Shown: in pieces, positions 43,111 through 55,324 of the stretch
How positions within the stretch are numbered: position 1 is the stretch's first letter
Layout of the letters: each line of letters begins with the position of its first letter
Origin: Delphinapterus leucas
Taxonomy: Eukaryota > Chordata > Mammalia > Artiodactyla > Monodontidae
Assembly (NCBI RefSeq): GCF_002288925.2
Contig: NW_022098069.1
Coordinates: 71,280,099-71,344,098, forward strand
Direction: 5' to 3'
Length of the DNA stretch: 64,000 bases
Notes under the pieces: model-generated
What the model saw: only the letters and a program-made list of their open reading frames with translations
Told to the model about the DNA's origin: nothing
Database searches by the model: none
Made by a program: the position numbers and the translations under genes

Positions 43111-44082
43111 TTCATTGGTACAATAGACCTACATATGTATTTCCCTCTAATCAAAACACGCATTAATGTAATTTAAATGTATTAGACAAATACATTTTTT
43201 TCTTTTTTAATGCTGTAATATTTTAATTTTCATATAAGTTCATATATGAATTGAACAAAATAAACTTTTCAATAACTGCATTTCTTTTCTGGCCATTATT
43301 TTTTTTTGTCACTTGATTGCTACTGAGTATAATTTTGTTATGTAAAGACGGGGTATTAAAAGCAAGCCACTCTGGGCGTCAAATACATTAGATATGCCAC
43401 AGCTGAGGAAAAAAAAGCTGAATTCTCATATTAGACTCAATTATTCAAAAAATGCAGCCAATAGCAAGTAGGCAAGAGATATGTTTATCCTGTAAGAAGA
43501 GCATTTCTTCTTTCTGATGAGTTCAGGAGGGGTCTATGATTATTACTTCAGTGAGTTAGCACAGAGGATTCATACACAAAGAATTTGAACTAAATGGTCT
43601 TTCAATTCTGTTTCAACTCCTAAAGCAAAACATTTCCTTTTTGAGACTTTCTCAAGTAAGAGAAAATATAATTTTTGTGTCTAATATAAAGGGGGTAGAC
43701 GTCTTGTCAGGTAAATCTTGCTCTGTTTACTCTAGTTTCATTGAAATAAAATGTATAGTTGTATCTCTCAGATACACCTATATAATGAGCCCAACACAAG
43801 GGTATCTAAAAAAGTAATATTGCAATTACATTCTAATCCAAAGTAGTAGTGGACAAAAGCAAAATTTGGTTGATTGTTTGAACCAAAAATCAACAAGTTC
43901 TACAATAAAGTATTTGCTTTAGCTGTAGTTTTCCTAGTCTGTATTCATATCCATAGTCTGTATTCATATTGGTGTTTGGTTTCTGCAAACACCAATTTAA
44001 TTATAATACCTTTTCACCCACTGTCCCTGATTTTGGTTTCAGTATGTTTTTTTAAACAAGTATATTATTAAAAGACTATAAT
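43111..44082. other. Unassigned AT-rich sequence with a small hairpin cluster
   Basis: No gene or repeat family is recognised. A short direct repeat next to an 11-bp-stem hairpin is at 43936-43996. Confidence 0.5.
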
Positions 44083-44955
44083 GTAAGGTCTGCACTTGAG
44101 GCCCAATATTATGTGTTGTTTTGTCATGTGGTGCCATTGGGAAGGCCTCACCTGGCCTAAGTCAAGTTTTCTGCCTCACTCTGCTCCTGCAGATAATGTC
44201 CCCTCAGCACTCAACCCTTCTTATCAGGAGACCAGGCCCAATCCCTGCTTATCCATGAGTGGCATGGAATTGCTCAAATGAACCAATCACATCTTCCTGC
44301 AGGAATCTGGCACACTCTCCACCCTCTTTTTTTTTTTTAATTAATTTTTACTGGAGTATAGTTGCCTTACAATGTTGTATTAGTTTCTGCTGTACAGCAA
44401 AGTGAATCAGTTTTACATATACATATGTCTCCTGTTTTTTAGATTCTTTTCCCATATAAGTCATTACAGAGTATTGAGTAGAGTTCCCTGTGCTGTAAAA
44501 TAGGTCTTTATTAGTTATCTATTTTATATACACTAGTGTGTATATGTCAATCCCAATCTCCCAGTTTATCCCTCCCCGCCTTTCCCCCCTGATAACCATA
44601 AGTTTGTTTTCTACATCTGTGATTCTACTTCTGTTTTGTAAGTAGGTTCATTGTACCATTGTTTAAAATCCCACAGATAAGCGTTATCACATGATATCTG
44701 TCTTTCTCTGTCTGACTTACTTCACCCTCTTGAGACTATAAAACTTGCCCCTCACAGCCCTTGGTGTGCACTCTGTTCCACAGCGCAACCCCCGTGTGGC
44801 CCTCTGTGCAGTGCGGTGTTCTCTTCCCCTAGGTGATGCGTATACGTGGCTAATAAACTGTGGTCCAGCTTAATGTCCTGTCCAGTGGTAGGTGTCCTAT
44901 GTTCTAGTCATCCCAGATCCTAGAGTGGGAAGCCCCGCTCACCAACGGAGTGAAT
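44083..44955 (+). mobile_element. LTR of an ERV1-like element, split by an L1
   Basis: Left part 44083-44328 and right part 44723-44955 read as one LTR once the L1 is removed. Landmarks in transcriptional order are CCAATCACATC (CCAAT-like, about 44282), GACTATAAAACTTGCCC (TATA box about 44736-44742), CTTGGTGTGCACTCTGTTCC around the expected cap site, and AATAAA at about 44852 as polyadenylation signal, followed by GTGGGAAGCCCCGCTCACC. Such LTRs once drove an extinct retrovirus. No internal genes are present. The class is inferred from layout, and the ends are approximate with no clear duplication. Confidence 0.6.
44329..44722 (-). mobile_element. Cetartiodactyl L1 3' end, minus strand, inside an LTR
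   Basis: A 5'-truncated L1 in reverse: poly-T start, TTTACTGGAGTATAGTTGCC, AGTTTCTGCTGTACAGCAAA, CAGAGTATTGAGTAGAGTTC, CCCTGATAACCATAAG and TCTGTCTGACTTACTT. Perfect 9-bp duplication CACCCTCTT at 44320-44328 and 44723-44731. It interrupts an older LTR between its CCAAT-like and TATA elements. Confidence 0.9.
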
Positions 44956-46824
44956 AGGAGGTAATTACACAAAAAGAAACTACCATAACATATACAGATA
45001 CATATGTCTCTTTCTTATTGGATAGTTGTGTATAGACATTTCAGTGTATTTATAACTGAGCTATTCTTAACCTTTTTAAAGAATTGAATCTTACCAAATC
45101 CTTCAAAGATATGCCAGTTATCTTGTTAGGTTCTGCAAAAAGTACTCTCTTATTGTGGAAGTAGTATATATTTTATCCTCAATAACAGAAAAAAGAAAGA
45201 AAATATGCCTTCTTCATGGTTAAAAAAAAAAATAGCCACATTTCAATGGCCATAATTGTTAGGGAACAAAATTAAGAAAAGAATGTCTTTGCCTGTGTGT
45301 GTGTGTATATATGTGTGTGTGTGTGTGTATGTGTGTGTGTGTGTGTATCTATCCATTTTCTCTTTGTTTTTACTTTCTTCATTTTGTGTATCAACTAAAT
45401 AACATTGATTCATGTTTCCTTACATACATTACTACTTTATAATCTTATTCTGTCCTACTGATACATAATTTACAATATATCTGCCCTAAGTATTGAGATT
45501 TTCTTTAAACTTTATTTTTTAAGCAAATACACTGTTAAGACTAGATATATGTATATGTGTGTGATGTGTCCAAGTGTGTATATATATTTAAATTTGTTCT
45601 AATTTTTTTTTTAAGTTTAGGGTTTTTTGGGGCAGCAAATAATTCTCAATTCTTATTTTTCTACATTAGCAGTACATTTCACATAAAAAGACAAACTTCT
45701 GTAAACTTTGTGAGTCAATCTGTGTTCTAGGCTGAGTGCTTGTTTTATTATGTGTGACATGATCAGAGGCAAAATAATTTGTGGCACCTCAGTCATGTGC
45801 AATAACCATTTCACATCAAAAAGCAAATAACCAATCTGACTTTTACTATTACACGGTTCATAAGAAATGTGGTTACTAGACCTGAAGCAGCAAGTGAGCA
45901 TGAAATGCAATATTGTTTAACACTGGATGTAAAAATTATTTGTGAGAAAAAAAATAATAAAAAATCTTAAAAGGAAAGGGGGTGGAAAGTTGGTACAAAG
46001 GGAAACCCTGGAGAAATAGTCTTTGAGAAATTACATGGCTGCTGGCACGTCCTGCTGGTGATTGCCTGAGATCCTGGTGCATGGAATTGAGCAAACAGTA
46101 ATTAATAAACTAAAGACTGTAACTCTGCTGGTCATCCAGTTTTCTTCAAAACAGTGTGTGGAAGCTTTGATGTGAGAGAATCTCTTTCATTAAGAGGGAG
46201 TTGAGAATATACAAACACTGTACTTTGATCAAGTTTCTCCAAGGACCATAAATATCTTCTGACTTGAAAGTTAAAGAGATTTGAAATTGTATAAAATATT
46301 TGAGAAGAATAAGATTTAATATTACCTAACCCACTGACGGAATATACAAGACAGAGAAATAGAATAGGAAACTGTAATGAAGAGAGCCTCTGATACTTTG
46401 TAAAGAAACCGGAGAAATAAAGTCAGCAAAAGATTTTCCTTTCTCTCTAAAGGTTTTAAAGTGCTTGAACATAGAACATTTTTCTCCTAGGAGGATTGGG
46501 TGAAAGAGTAGAGGGACATCTATGAAGTCAAAAGAAACATATTCAAATAATTTGCTGCATGAGTTTTTTTTTTTTTAAGTGGCAGTTCAACTATTACAAA
46601 TGAAGTTAAGAGTTCTTTCCAAGGTGAAAGTTGCCAATTCTGAAGTAAATTATTTTTGATGACTATAATCAATTCATAACAGATAAATAAGCTAGATGAG
46701 TATGTATAAGTATGAAGCTACTTCCAAAACTGTATTTTTTTTCAATAAATAAGGCATGCACATTTGTTTGTATGAGTTAAGCTTAAAATTGCATTGTTTT
46801 CTATTAAGCTGCATAATATTTTTA
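44956..46824. other. Unassigned AT-rich sequence with (TG)n
   Basis: No gene or repeat family is recognised apart from the (TG)n at 45293-45348. The 85-codon minus-strand frame at 45653-45910 shows no domain. Confidence 0.5.
45293..45348 (+). repeat. (TG)n microsatellite, interrupted
   Basis: TG runs interrupted by TATATA and TATG, ending ATCTATCC. Confidence 0.9.
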
Positions 46825-47340
46825 ATTCAATGAATATTTATTGCACAACTTCTAATATCAAGATGCAGTTATCTTTGGTTGTCTGATAGAGCTCTGGGAG
46901 TTTAATATTTGTAAAAAAAATCATAAAATAATTACAATAAAAAACAAATGTTAACTGCTGTTAAAAATACAAATTAATTCATGTAGGATTACAAAGGAGG
47001 GAAACAGTAGATGTATAACAGAATTTTTAAAACTTTAAGAAGGATGGTGCATTCAGACAGCAATTTGAGGATTAGCTACAACAGACATGGTATTGCTCTG
47101 AGTGGCGTGGGGTAACTGAAAGACCCCGAGGGTAGGGAGTCAGGTTTGTTTGCACTGGGTCCAGACTGACAAGAGGTTGGACTTCTTGTCTAGATATGGG
47201 AAAAAGTAAACATTGAAGATGTTAAGTATAATGGAAGGTGATGAGCGCGAGGCTGAATATTGTATTAAAATTTTAGGCAACAGAAAACCACTGAAAGCTT
47301 AAGTAGAAGGATTTGTGAAGTGCTGATACCCTGAGGAGAT
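46825..47340 (-). repeat. L2 LINE fragment, minus strand
   Basis: AATTCAATGAATATTTATTGC is the L2 3' tail in reverse. The following text (GATGGTGCATTCAGACAGC; GCAACAGAAAACCACTGAAAG) parallels the more internal L2 3' region. It is very diverged and the right boundary is uncertain. Confidence 0.5.
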
Positions 47341-48108
47341 TATTTTTTGACTCAACCTTTCCTAACTAGGGGGCTTCCATCTCGCCTAGAATTGCATGTA
47401 TTTGTGTGTATTTATGTGTGTGTGCACAGTGGTTTGGGGTTAATATCTAAGAGTTTTCTAAACTAGATTCTCCCACTGGGGACTTCTGATGGAAATTCCA
47501 GAGTTAGAGCCTGACCTTTTGAAATTCCTTCTTGAAAAAAATATTAATTTTTGTCACTTCACATGCCCAGCTCATTCATCAAGCTACTTTTAGCCATTTA
47601 GAATACACAATGGATTTGGCTTGATTCTTTGTTTTTTTTTTTCCTTATTATTACTAGTATTAGTATTATTTATACCATTATTAATTTATTACTTACTTAG
47701 TCATCCACTTTACAATCAGATTATAATATCTTTAATTTAGGTTTCTGTTGTGTCTGTATATGCATCTATTATCTTTTCACATTTTACTTCATTTCAGATT
47801 GAAACAACATTAGGGATTATCTTTGTCACAAACCCTGGAAGATGGGTGAAGAATTTTCTCCTAGCTTGTTTCCATTAAGGCCTTTTATCCTCTCTGGAGT
47901 GATCAGTTTCACTCACCAGATAGTCTCTCTGTCCCTAAAAATAGCCCTCTAGGAATGATTTTCAGTTTCTCACATGAAAGAATAGCTTTGGCAACTCAGA
48001 ATTTGGAAACAAAATCCTATTTTTCTTGTTTTCTTCCTCAATGGAGTAGAATGTTAATAGTTAAAGAAGGCTCAGTAGTAACTGGGAAATACTGATCTTT
48101 CTAGATGA
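47341..48108. other. Unassigned AT-rich intergenic sequence
   Basis: No gene or repeat family is recognised. Confidence 0.5.
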
Positions 48109-48407
48109 GCAATGTTCAGTAAAAAATATAATGTGAACTTTAGATGAAATTAAAAATTTTCTAGTAGCCACATTAAAAAAAAGAAATAGGTGAAATTAAT
48201 TTTAATAATATATTTTGTTTAACCCAGTATACCTAAGATATTGTCACTTAATATGTAGTTGATAATAAAAGTTATTAATGAAGTAGTTTACATTCTTTTG
48301 TTCACACTGTATAATCAGGTCTGTATTTTAAATTTACTGCACATTCTACTTCATATTAGTGCTTGACAGCCACACATGGCTCATGACTGCCGTACTGGAT
48401 AGTGGGG
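48109..48407 (+). mobile_element. MER33-like hAT-Charlie element, nearly complete
   Basis: TTTTCTAGTAGCCACATT, AGGTGAAATTAATTTTAATA, TAATATATTTTGTTTAACCC, AAGTTATTAATGAAGTAG and CCACACATGGCTCATGAC follow a roughly 320-base non-autonomous hAT transposon from end to end (left GCAATGTTCAGTA, right CGTACTGGATAGTGGGG as degraded inverted termini). The name is from memory. Confidence 0.8.
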
Positions 48408-49119
48408 CTTTAAATCACGGTTTTCATTTCCCGGAAGAATAAAAGCTCATGTAATGGTTGAGGTATCAGTGAATTTTCAGTCCATACATGAGAAAGTTAT
48501 TGAATTAATAATCCTGACTTTAAACCTACACAATAGGACAGTTATCCTGAAGGGAATCTCTATGCTATAATCCCTCTACAGATTTAATTCCAATAAAAAT
48601 CCAAGCACATGTGATCCTTTTGAAAAGACTCTAGAAGGAGACATAATTAAGCTATAAAGTCCTCTTTTTTTCTGGTCTCTTTGTAGAAAAAGAATGGTGC
48701 AAATTATTCACCTTCCGTCAAGGGAAGCTGTCTATTGTTTTTGCTTCATAACTTTAGCTAAAAAGAAGATTGCTATGCTAGGAAGATCTTATAGGATGAG
48801 TGTTGATAAATTCATACTCTGAAAGCATCTCAATTAAATCTCACATAGAATTGTGTTCTTTCCAATTCTTTCTTCATCACACACTCCTATCATTGGTTCA
48901 TGCGTAGATCATTTTCATTTCTTGAGTTAGTCAATCAGTTATCTTTAATAATGTAATAATGATTCAGGAACCCACCTCCTCACATTAAAATATAGAATCT
49001 TGACAATAAACTATAGGTAACCATACAGTCCCACCTCTTACCTTCCCTAAATTTAAGTGTCTTATCCCAGTCTAGTTAGCTATGATTTTGAATCTCTTGT
49101 TCATAATTTCATCACTTTC
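48408..49119. other. Unassigned AT-rich intergenic sequence
   Basis: No gene or repeat family is recognised. Confidence 0.5.
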
Positions 49120-49445
49120 TGTTTTAGTATAGTTTTATTAAGCCCATAAAAAGTTCTGAAATACATTTTTTAGTTGTTTCAAGTTTATAGTATAGTATAT
49201 TGTACATAATAGTTTGGGAATACTTTTTATTATTATATTGCTAAGATTTGTTCATATTGTATATCTTTATAGTTCATTTGTTTCAAATGCTATATATATT
49301 TCATTATGTAACTCTTCACAGTTTTATTTATCCACTCTCCCATTGATACATGCTGATGTCATTTCCAGGTCTGTGCTATTGTGAATAATGCTGCTACAAA
49401 CATTCTTGTATATTTCCTGCTGTCCATATATACCTTATTCCTTTT
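49120..49445 (-). mobile_element. Ancient L1 3'-region fragment, minus strand
   Basis: TTTATCCACTCTCCCATTGAT, TTTCCAGGTCTGTGCTATTG and AATAATGCTGCTACAAACATT are the reverse of the C-terminal ORF2 region of L1. Left of 49250 the match to the 3' UTR (TAGTTTTATTAAGCCCATAA) is weaker. Confidence 0.7.
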
Positions 49446-52400
49446 CATTTAATCACTCAACACATTTAAATCACCCCCACCCTGAGCCATGCATCAAGAA
49501 CATTTGTCTGTTATCTTTTTTTACCAAGGACATGACTCTCAATATCCTCCTTGACAAGTAGGATGTGCTCAGAATTTCAGTGCTCCTCAAAAAGATATAA
49601 TTTTTCATTGTTGAATCTGCTAATACTTAGTTTTCCTATGAATTTATTTAATACTAAGAAACAGTGGCAAGCAGTTTTTGCCCTGTTTGGAAAACTTCTT
49701 AAGAACAAACTAAAATTTTTAGTAGGGAGGAAAAATACGTTTTAAATATAGTGAACAATATATGTGACCAAGATTCTTAGTGTCGATTCTTCTAACTTAC
49801 TATTTCTGATAATCTAAAATCTCAATTAATCTCTCTGTCATTTATCATTTAAGTGCTTCTCTAACTCTGACTCTATTCAGTGTTACATCCTGAGAGATTG
49901 AAAACACAACTCATCTTATCTCTCCATGAGATTTTCTTTCAAATCTTCCTTCTGCTAATACTTAGTTGCTCTGGCTAATTTTTGCATAAGTTCTTTAAAG
50001 ATTCTTATTCATAAGCAGAATGAAGTAATCCCGACATCACTGAATTTGGGACAGAAAGACCAGATCTGTGTCACGTTTTGGGAAAAATATCTAACTTTTA
50101 CACACCATCCATTCCTCTAATTCTAGGCAGAGATTCAGGGCATTTTACCAATTGTGAATGGTCAAGGAGTAGTTTTTTGGGGGTCTGGAGATTAGATAAG
50201 CATTCTTTCTCTGGACAATCAGAACAGTGAGATCCGGAAAAATAACACTTTAAAGTTAGTTGAGGAAAGCCAACTAAGGTAAGAATGAAATGAAGGTGAA
50301 AGAAAACTGGGAATAAGCAAATTGGGGCATTACAAAATGCAATGGTGGGTTTTTGCCACCTCTTTAGGCATGGATGCAAGCATTACAGCCACCATGGTAT
50401 CTGCAAGGGCAAACAGAAACAGGTCTTAACAAAAAGAATATATTCTCACCAACTAATTAAGAATACATTCAGAAGCTAGAGGATGGGCTAAAATATTCTT
50501 AACTTTCCTCTCTGGAAATGACTCCAAAGGGGGTCATTCAGCAATTGCTTTTTTCTTTGTTTGGACTCTCTTCCACCTTCTTATGGTCCCAAAGTATTAT
50601 TCACTACCACCCCAAGGACCCAGCTGCAACCTAGGGTCACATAACTGATTCAAGTCTAGGATGACTATACCCTGGAAGGGAGATTGTAGCTTGTGGACAT
50701 TGGCCTATGAGAGCTTACAGATATAAAATAAAATAAAATAGATATCTTTCTATCTTTGAAATAAAAAAGATATCTTTCTCCATAATATCAAAAAAAGGCC
50801 GGGGGTGGAGGGGAGCTTACCCATCTAAGTAAGAATGTACAAGGACAAAGATGATAAATGTGACCAAGAAACCTCCTTCTGCTTTATGTGCATTCGTTTG
50901 TCTTTAAGGACAGCAAATAGGACAGATACAAGTTTTATTCAAGTCATACAGCTCCTTTAAATCTGAGTATTATAATTTATAAAAACACTGAAATGCAATT
51001 ATTTATAAACATAGAGCTAAATATCATATTATTTCCATAAATGAAAGTAAATAGGAAAAGAAATGGTGGAAAGAGTTGAAACTGATTACTGAGGAAAGGG
51101 ATTTTTGCAAGGAAGTCATGGGGAAAATGACTGGCATTTTTAGATGTCTTTTGTTTTGTTTTTTAATTACATGTTACCAAAAATAAAAGTTAAATAAAAA
51201 TAAAGTAATTAGTATATTTGGTAAAATGTATATGAACAAAACATTGTCAAATCTTTATTGTGATACAAAGGAAAAACTGACCTAATGGAACCAATTTGAA
51301 ACAATTTTACATAAAGATTTTATGAAGACTGAATATTTTTTCACTGTTATAAAAGTGGTGATGAATAGATAGACTCAATGTAGTTCTCTCTGAAAACTTA
51401 ATTTTCAATGGAAATTCACCGATGCTTGTAAAATTCTGAGGAAAATAATTATATGTGTAAATACATAATGAAAATGTCTATTGAGTCAAATGATTTCACA
51501 TAAACAAAAGAGAACACATCTTCTACTCATTTAGTGACTGTTTAATGGAGGAGATATGATTTAAGGTGGTTCTCAGACTGACTTAGAGAAAAAGTTCAAT
51601 ATTTTAAACGGAAAGAAAGGGCACTGGTAGAAACAGAAGCTAGAAAATACAAAACTCAAGATGGGAACTGGGCTTAGGTGATTTTCATATTACAGAATTT
51701 GTGTCATGAATTATTGTATGATAAAAGTAAAAAAAGTGATTAATTGTTGAAATAATGTTGTGTTGTTTCTCGAAAATTGGGCTATATTGTGTTCTCATAT
51801 AATCAACCCATTGCAACATTACAAAAACCCTGATATATACTCAGCATAGGTAATAGTGTCACCTCATCTTAATAACTAATTTAAGAGGAGCAACACTGCA
51901 GGTTTCCATTTCTTATTCGAGTCCAGAAGGTTCAGATAAATTACACACAAAAAATGTTAGTCTACAGGCTTGGTAAAGGAACTTCTGGCTTTATATCTGG
52001 TGATAGTCTACCCAGCCTTCTCCAAAGGCGAAGATGTTATGTCATTCAGAATCAGTTGTGTTAATAAATATACTAAAATAATATAACTGATTTTGTATTC
52101 AAATTTGGTGAATCCAAGTTTTGGGTAGAATGCAGTTAATAAGCAACGTAGCCCAACTGATAAATCTCAAGTTGTTCAGATGAATTAGAAAGATATTTTA
52201 GAGCTTGAATAAAAATAGCTGAAAGGGTTAACTTAACAAGGTGTTAACTTGAGGGATTTTTTCTGGTGGCAAATTCACCATTCATTAGAAGGAATTGATT
52301 TTTTACAGAGGAGGATATATCATTTAAGCAAAGAGAATGATAGTCTATGTTTATCATCATCTGGGCAGAAAAAGTCAAATTGTTTTAAAGGAGATACAGA

Positions 52401-52463
52401 AATGATTAGCTCACCCAGTCAGAAAGAAAAAAAAAAGGTGAATTTATTTTTGATGATTTCATA
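49446..52463. other. Unassigned intergenic sequence
   Basis: A 3-kb stretch in which I recognise no gene or repeat family on either strand. A short direct repeat of AAGATATCTTTCT-type text occurs at 50738-50782. Frames such as 50098-50379 minus have no domain and no supporting context. Confidence 0.5.
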
Positions 52464-52477
52464 TATCAAATACTTTT

Positions 52478-52682
52478 TTTTTTTTTTTTTGCGGTACACG
52501 GGCCTCTCCCTGCTGTGGCCTCTCCCACTGCAGAGCACAGGCTCCGGACGTGCAGGCCCAGCGGCCATGGTCCACGGGCCCAGCCGCTCCGCGGCATGTG
52601 GGATCTTCCCAGACCGGGGCATGAACCCATGTCCCCTGCATCGGCAGGCGGACCCCCAACCACTGAACCACCAGGGAAGCCC
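52478..52682 (-). mobile_element. CHR-2-like SINE, minus strand
   Basis: A GC-rich CHR SINE in reverse with head CCAGGGAAGCCC at the right and poly-T at the left. Perfect 14-bp duplication TATCAAATACTTTT at 52464-52477 and 52683-52696. The uninterrupted frames here (for example 52249-52698 plus, 149 codons) are read-through of SINE sequence. Confidence 0.95.
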
Positions 52683-52696
52683 TATCAAATACTTTT

Positions 52697-53888
52697 AAGT
52701 TGATACTGCGAATAAACCAAATGCACTGGAAATTTAAAGAGATAATTTTGTTTAGGCTAATGCAATAGGGAGAACATTGATTAATGATGAACATCTCAAA
52801 GAAAAGGAAGAGGCAAAAAACAAGGGGTCATCAGTTTATCTTATGGGATCTTGGAGATTATGTTCAAGTTGACATACTGCAAAACAAAGTAATTATTTAA
52901 ATAAAGTTTGTCAGAATAATTATTCAATTTTATTAACACAAATTTATATTTTTAATAATCTTAAGTATTTAGTCCAATTAATGCTAGCTTATTCAATTAG
53001 TAAACCTATATAAGTTTAGGAAGAACATACTCAGAAAATAAAAATCCACATTTGTATTATATTTAATATTTAATAATATTGTCAGAGCAAACAGCTATTT
53101 TTATTAAACCAGAAATATTGAACTAATTTTGTTTGCCAAAGTTGCACCTAAATTATGTGAATGTCAATTCTTAAAATCTTTTTGAGTTAGACTCTATAAG
53201 AATATACTTTTTAGCACATTGAAAATATTAGAAGTCCAATTTTCTTATTTTCTATTTTTTTTAAAGAATATTCAATTTATATAAGGACTTCTTTGTCTCT
53301 AAGGCAATCACAATAGATCTCCTTTAAGAGATTTCATAATCTACCAGTCCTGGGTGCCCGAAGGACAAAGCAGATCGAGTTACTGGGAAAAAAAAAGACC
53401 AAATATATACTGTTCTATGTGGTGTCTTTGAGTACTTGTGCTTGCTTTATTTTGAGAAGATTGCTGTACTTTAGATGCTCCTACACTAGCAGGCCTGTCC
53501 CCATCCCCACCATTCCTCCCAAGTTTACTCTGGAAATAGCAATTTGCCTATGTGCAGAGAAAGCAACTTCTAGGATTTGGACACTGTTATTAAGAATACC
53601 CATAAAATAATTGGGCAGTTGCATAATTTTCAGTTTACTGTAGATCATGCATTTCTAAGTCAGAGAGGAACCAGTTGGAGAAAGAGACAGGTTCTCTCTA
53701 TGCAATTTTATATAGGCTCATACTCTTGGTACCAGCATAATGGGATAGTATATGTAACTTCTTTTGGTATAGCATAATGTAACTAGTCAATTGGAATTAA
53801 CTGATCTTATTTTATTCATTTTTGTCAGCCTTGCTCTTAGTTGAATTATTTTCTAGATTATGAAATTTGGTTGATTGTTGGTCCTAAT

Positions 53889-53930
<42 letters not shown>

Positions 53931-55299
53931 CGTGTGTGTGTGTTTGTTTATTCTGTCTTGGTTGTTATTTTGGTAGGAATCTAGAAAAGAGAGCCAGTGG
54001 ATGTTGGCCAGATGCCATTTTAAGCTTGAATTTCCAGGCATCAGGTTTTAAAGCCCAGAGCATCTATTGCCAAATTGTTTTTCCAAATATTTCCCAACCA
54101 TACACTATGTTAAAGGGACTGATATTGTCACTGTTTGTTTTTGCTAATTTTATCTGTGAAAATGGTAATTTATTTTTAAATTTTTCATACATGTATGTGA
54201 TTAGACTACTGGAATTGGACACTGTAACAATATTGAAATAATTAGTAGTTTTGCTTATTATATATAAGGGATAGCAACTGGTGATGTATAATAAAATGAC
54301 AGTTTTTGAGAATTTCTTAAGGGGAATATGCTCAGACACCTAGCTCAATGTTGTCTATAATGTATTCTATGAATCCCATAAATGAAGTACAAGGAGAGAT
54401 TAGAGGAGGTAGAAATGTATTTTGGTCTGTTAGGGGTGATTTCATAAAGACACAATGGCAGAATAAGGCATTGGAGGAGTGATAGGATAATAAAAGGAGT
54501 TGTGAGTGGTACACCAAGGGGAAAAATTGGGATGATCAACCTTCCAGTTGCGATAGTGCAAGACATTCTTATGACTATGGCATGCTGGGTTTGTGTAAAG
54601 GAGATACAGATGATGCTTAGAAATGTGAATAGTATTTTGGGAGTAGATAATTTGTATTGGGGAAATAATAGGAGACAAATCTGGATATAAAGATACTGGG
54701 TAGATTTTGGAAGATACTTAATGATATTTGAACTTTGTTGTAGACAATATACCATGTAAAGTATTCAACCAAACGATATAACCAAAGTTTTAAAAATGTA
54801 ATTCTGGAACGAGTGTAAAGTGTCAGTTACTTGGGGCCAAACAGGAATAAAGAAGCTATTGGAAGGATATCCCAGGACAAAGGTATAAGTGTTTAAAAAA
54901 GAAAAAAAAAAGCACCTAAATTAAGATAACTGGAGTGGGAAGAAAAAAGTAAATACAAGAGTCATTTTTAAGTAAAAAGCAACATGATATGGAACATCAC
55001 TAGATGTAGCAAAAATATAACAATGGGCTATTAATTATAATGCTAAGCCTTCAAATGTAAATATTTTGAAATGTGGTGATGCCATTAGCAAAATAAATTT
55101 TAAAAATGACGTTTATGAGAAAAATTGATTTGCATTTTATGAATAATAAATTTTTCTATTATTGTGATGGGAAAGAAATTAATTTAGCTAAATTAAGAAA
55201 TTTTCAATGAAACTATCTAATTTTTGATGAGGCAATGTGAACATTGTTTTAAATGTTTCCTTTACCTACATATGGAAAGAAACATATAGTGATGATGAT
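52697..55299. other. Unassigned AT-rich sequence with (TG)n
   Basis: No gene is recognised. The opposed frames at 53853-54339 arise from the (TG)n at 53892-53944 and from AT-rich text. The overlapping minus frames at 54332-54755 have no domain. Confidence 0.5.
53892..53944 (+). repeat. (TG)n microsatellite with CG interruptions
   Basis: About 26 TG units interrupted by GCGTGCG near 53926-53932. The longest TG run in the window. Confidence 0.92.
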
Positions 55300-55324
55300 G
55301 TAACATTTAAGGTTGTCATTTGCT

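Noticed and set aside
52249..52698. 149-codon plus-strand frame, the longest apparently non-L1 frame near a unique sequence
   Set aside because: The right half is SINE sequence with a poly-T-derived Phe run. The left half shows no domain, and the join is created by the SINE insertion.
53892..54241. Cys/Val-rich frame beginning in a TG run
   Set aside because: The Cys-Val repeat is translation of (TG)n. The same happens at 57422-57771.
54345..54755. 136-codon minus-strand frame rich in Ile/Ser/Leu
   Set aside because: AT-rich chance frame with two further overlapping frames in other phases and no domain.
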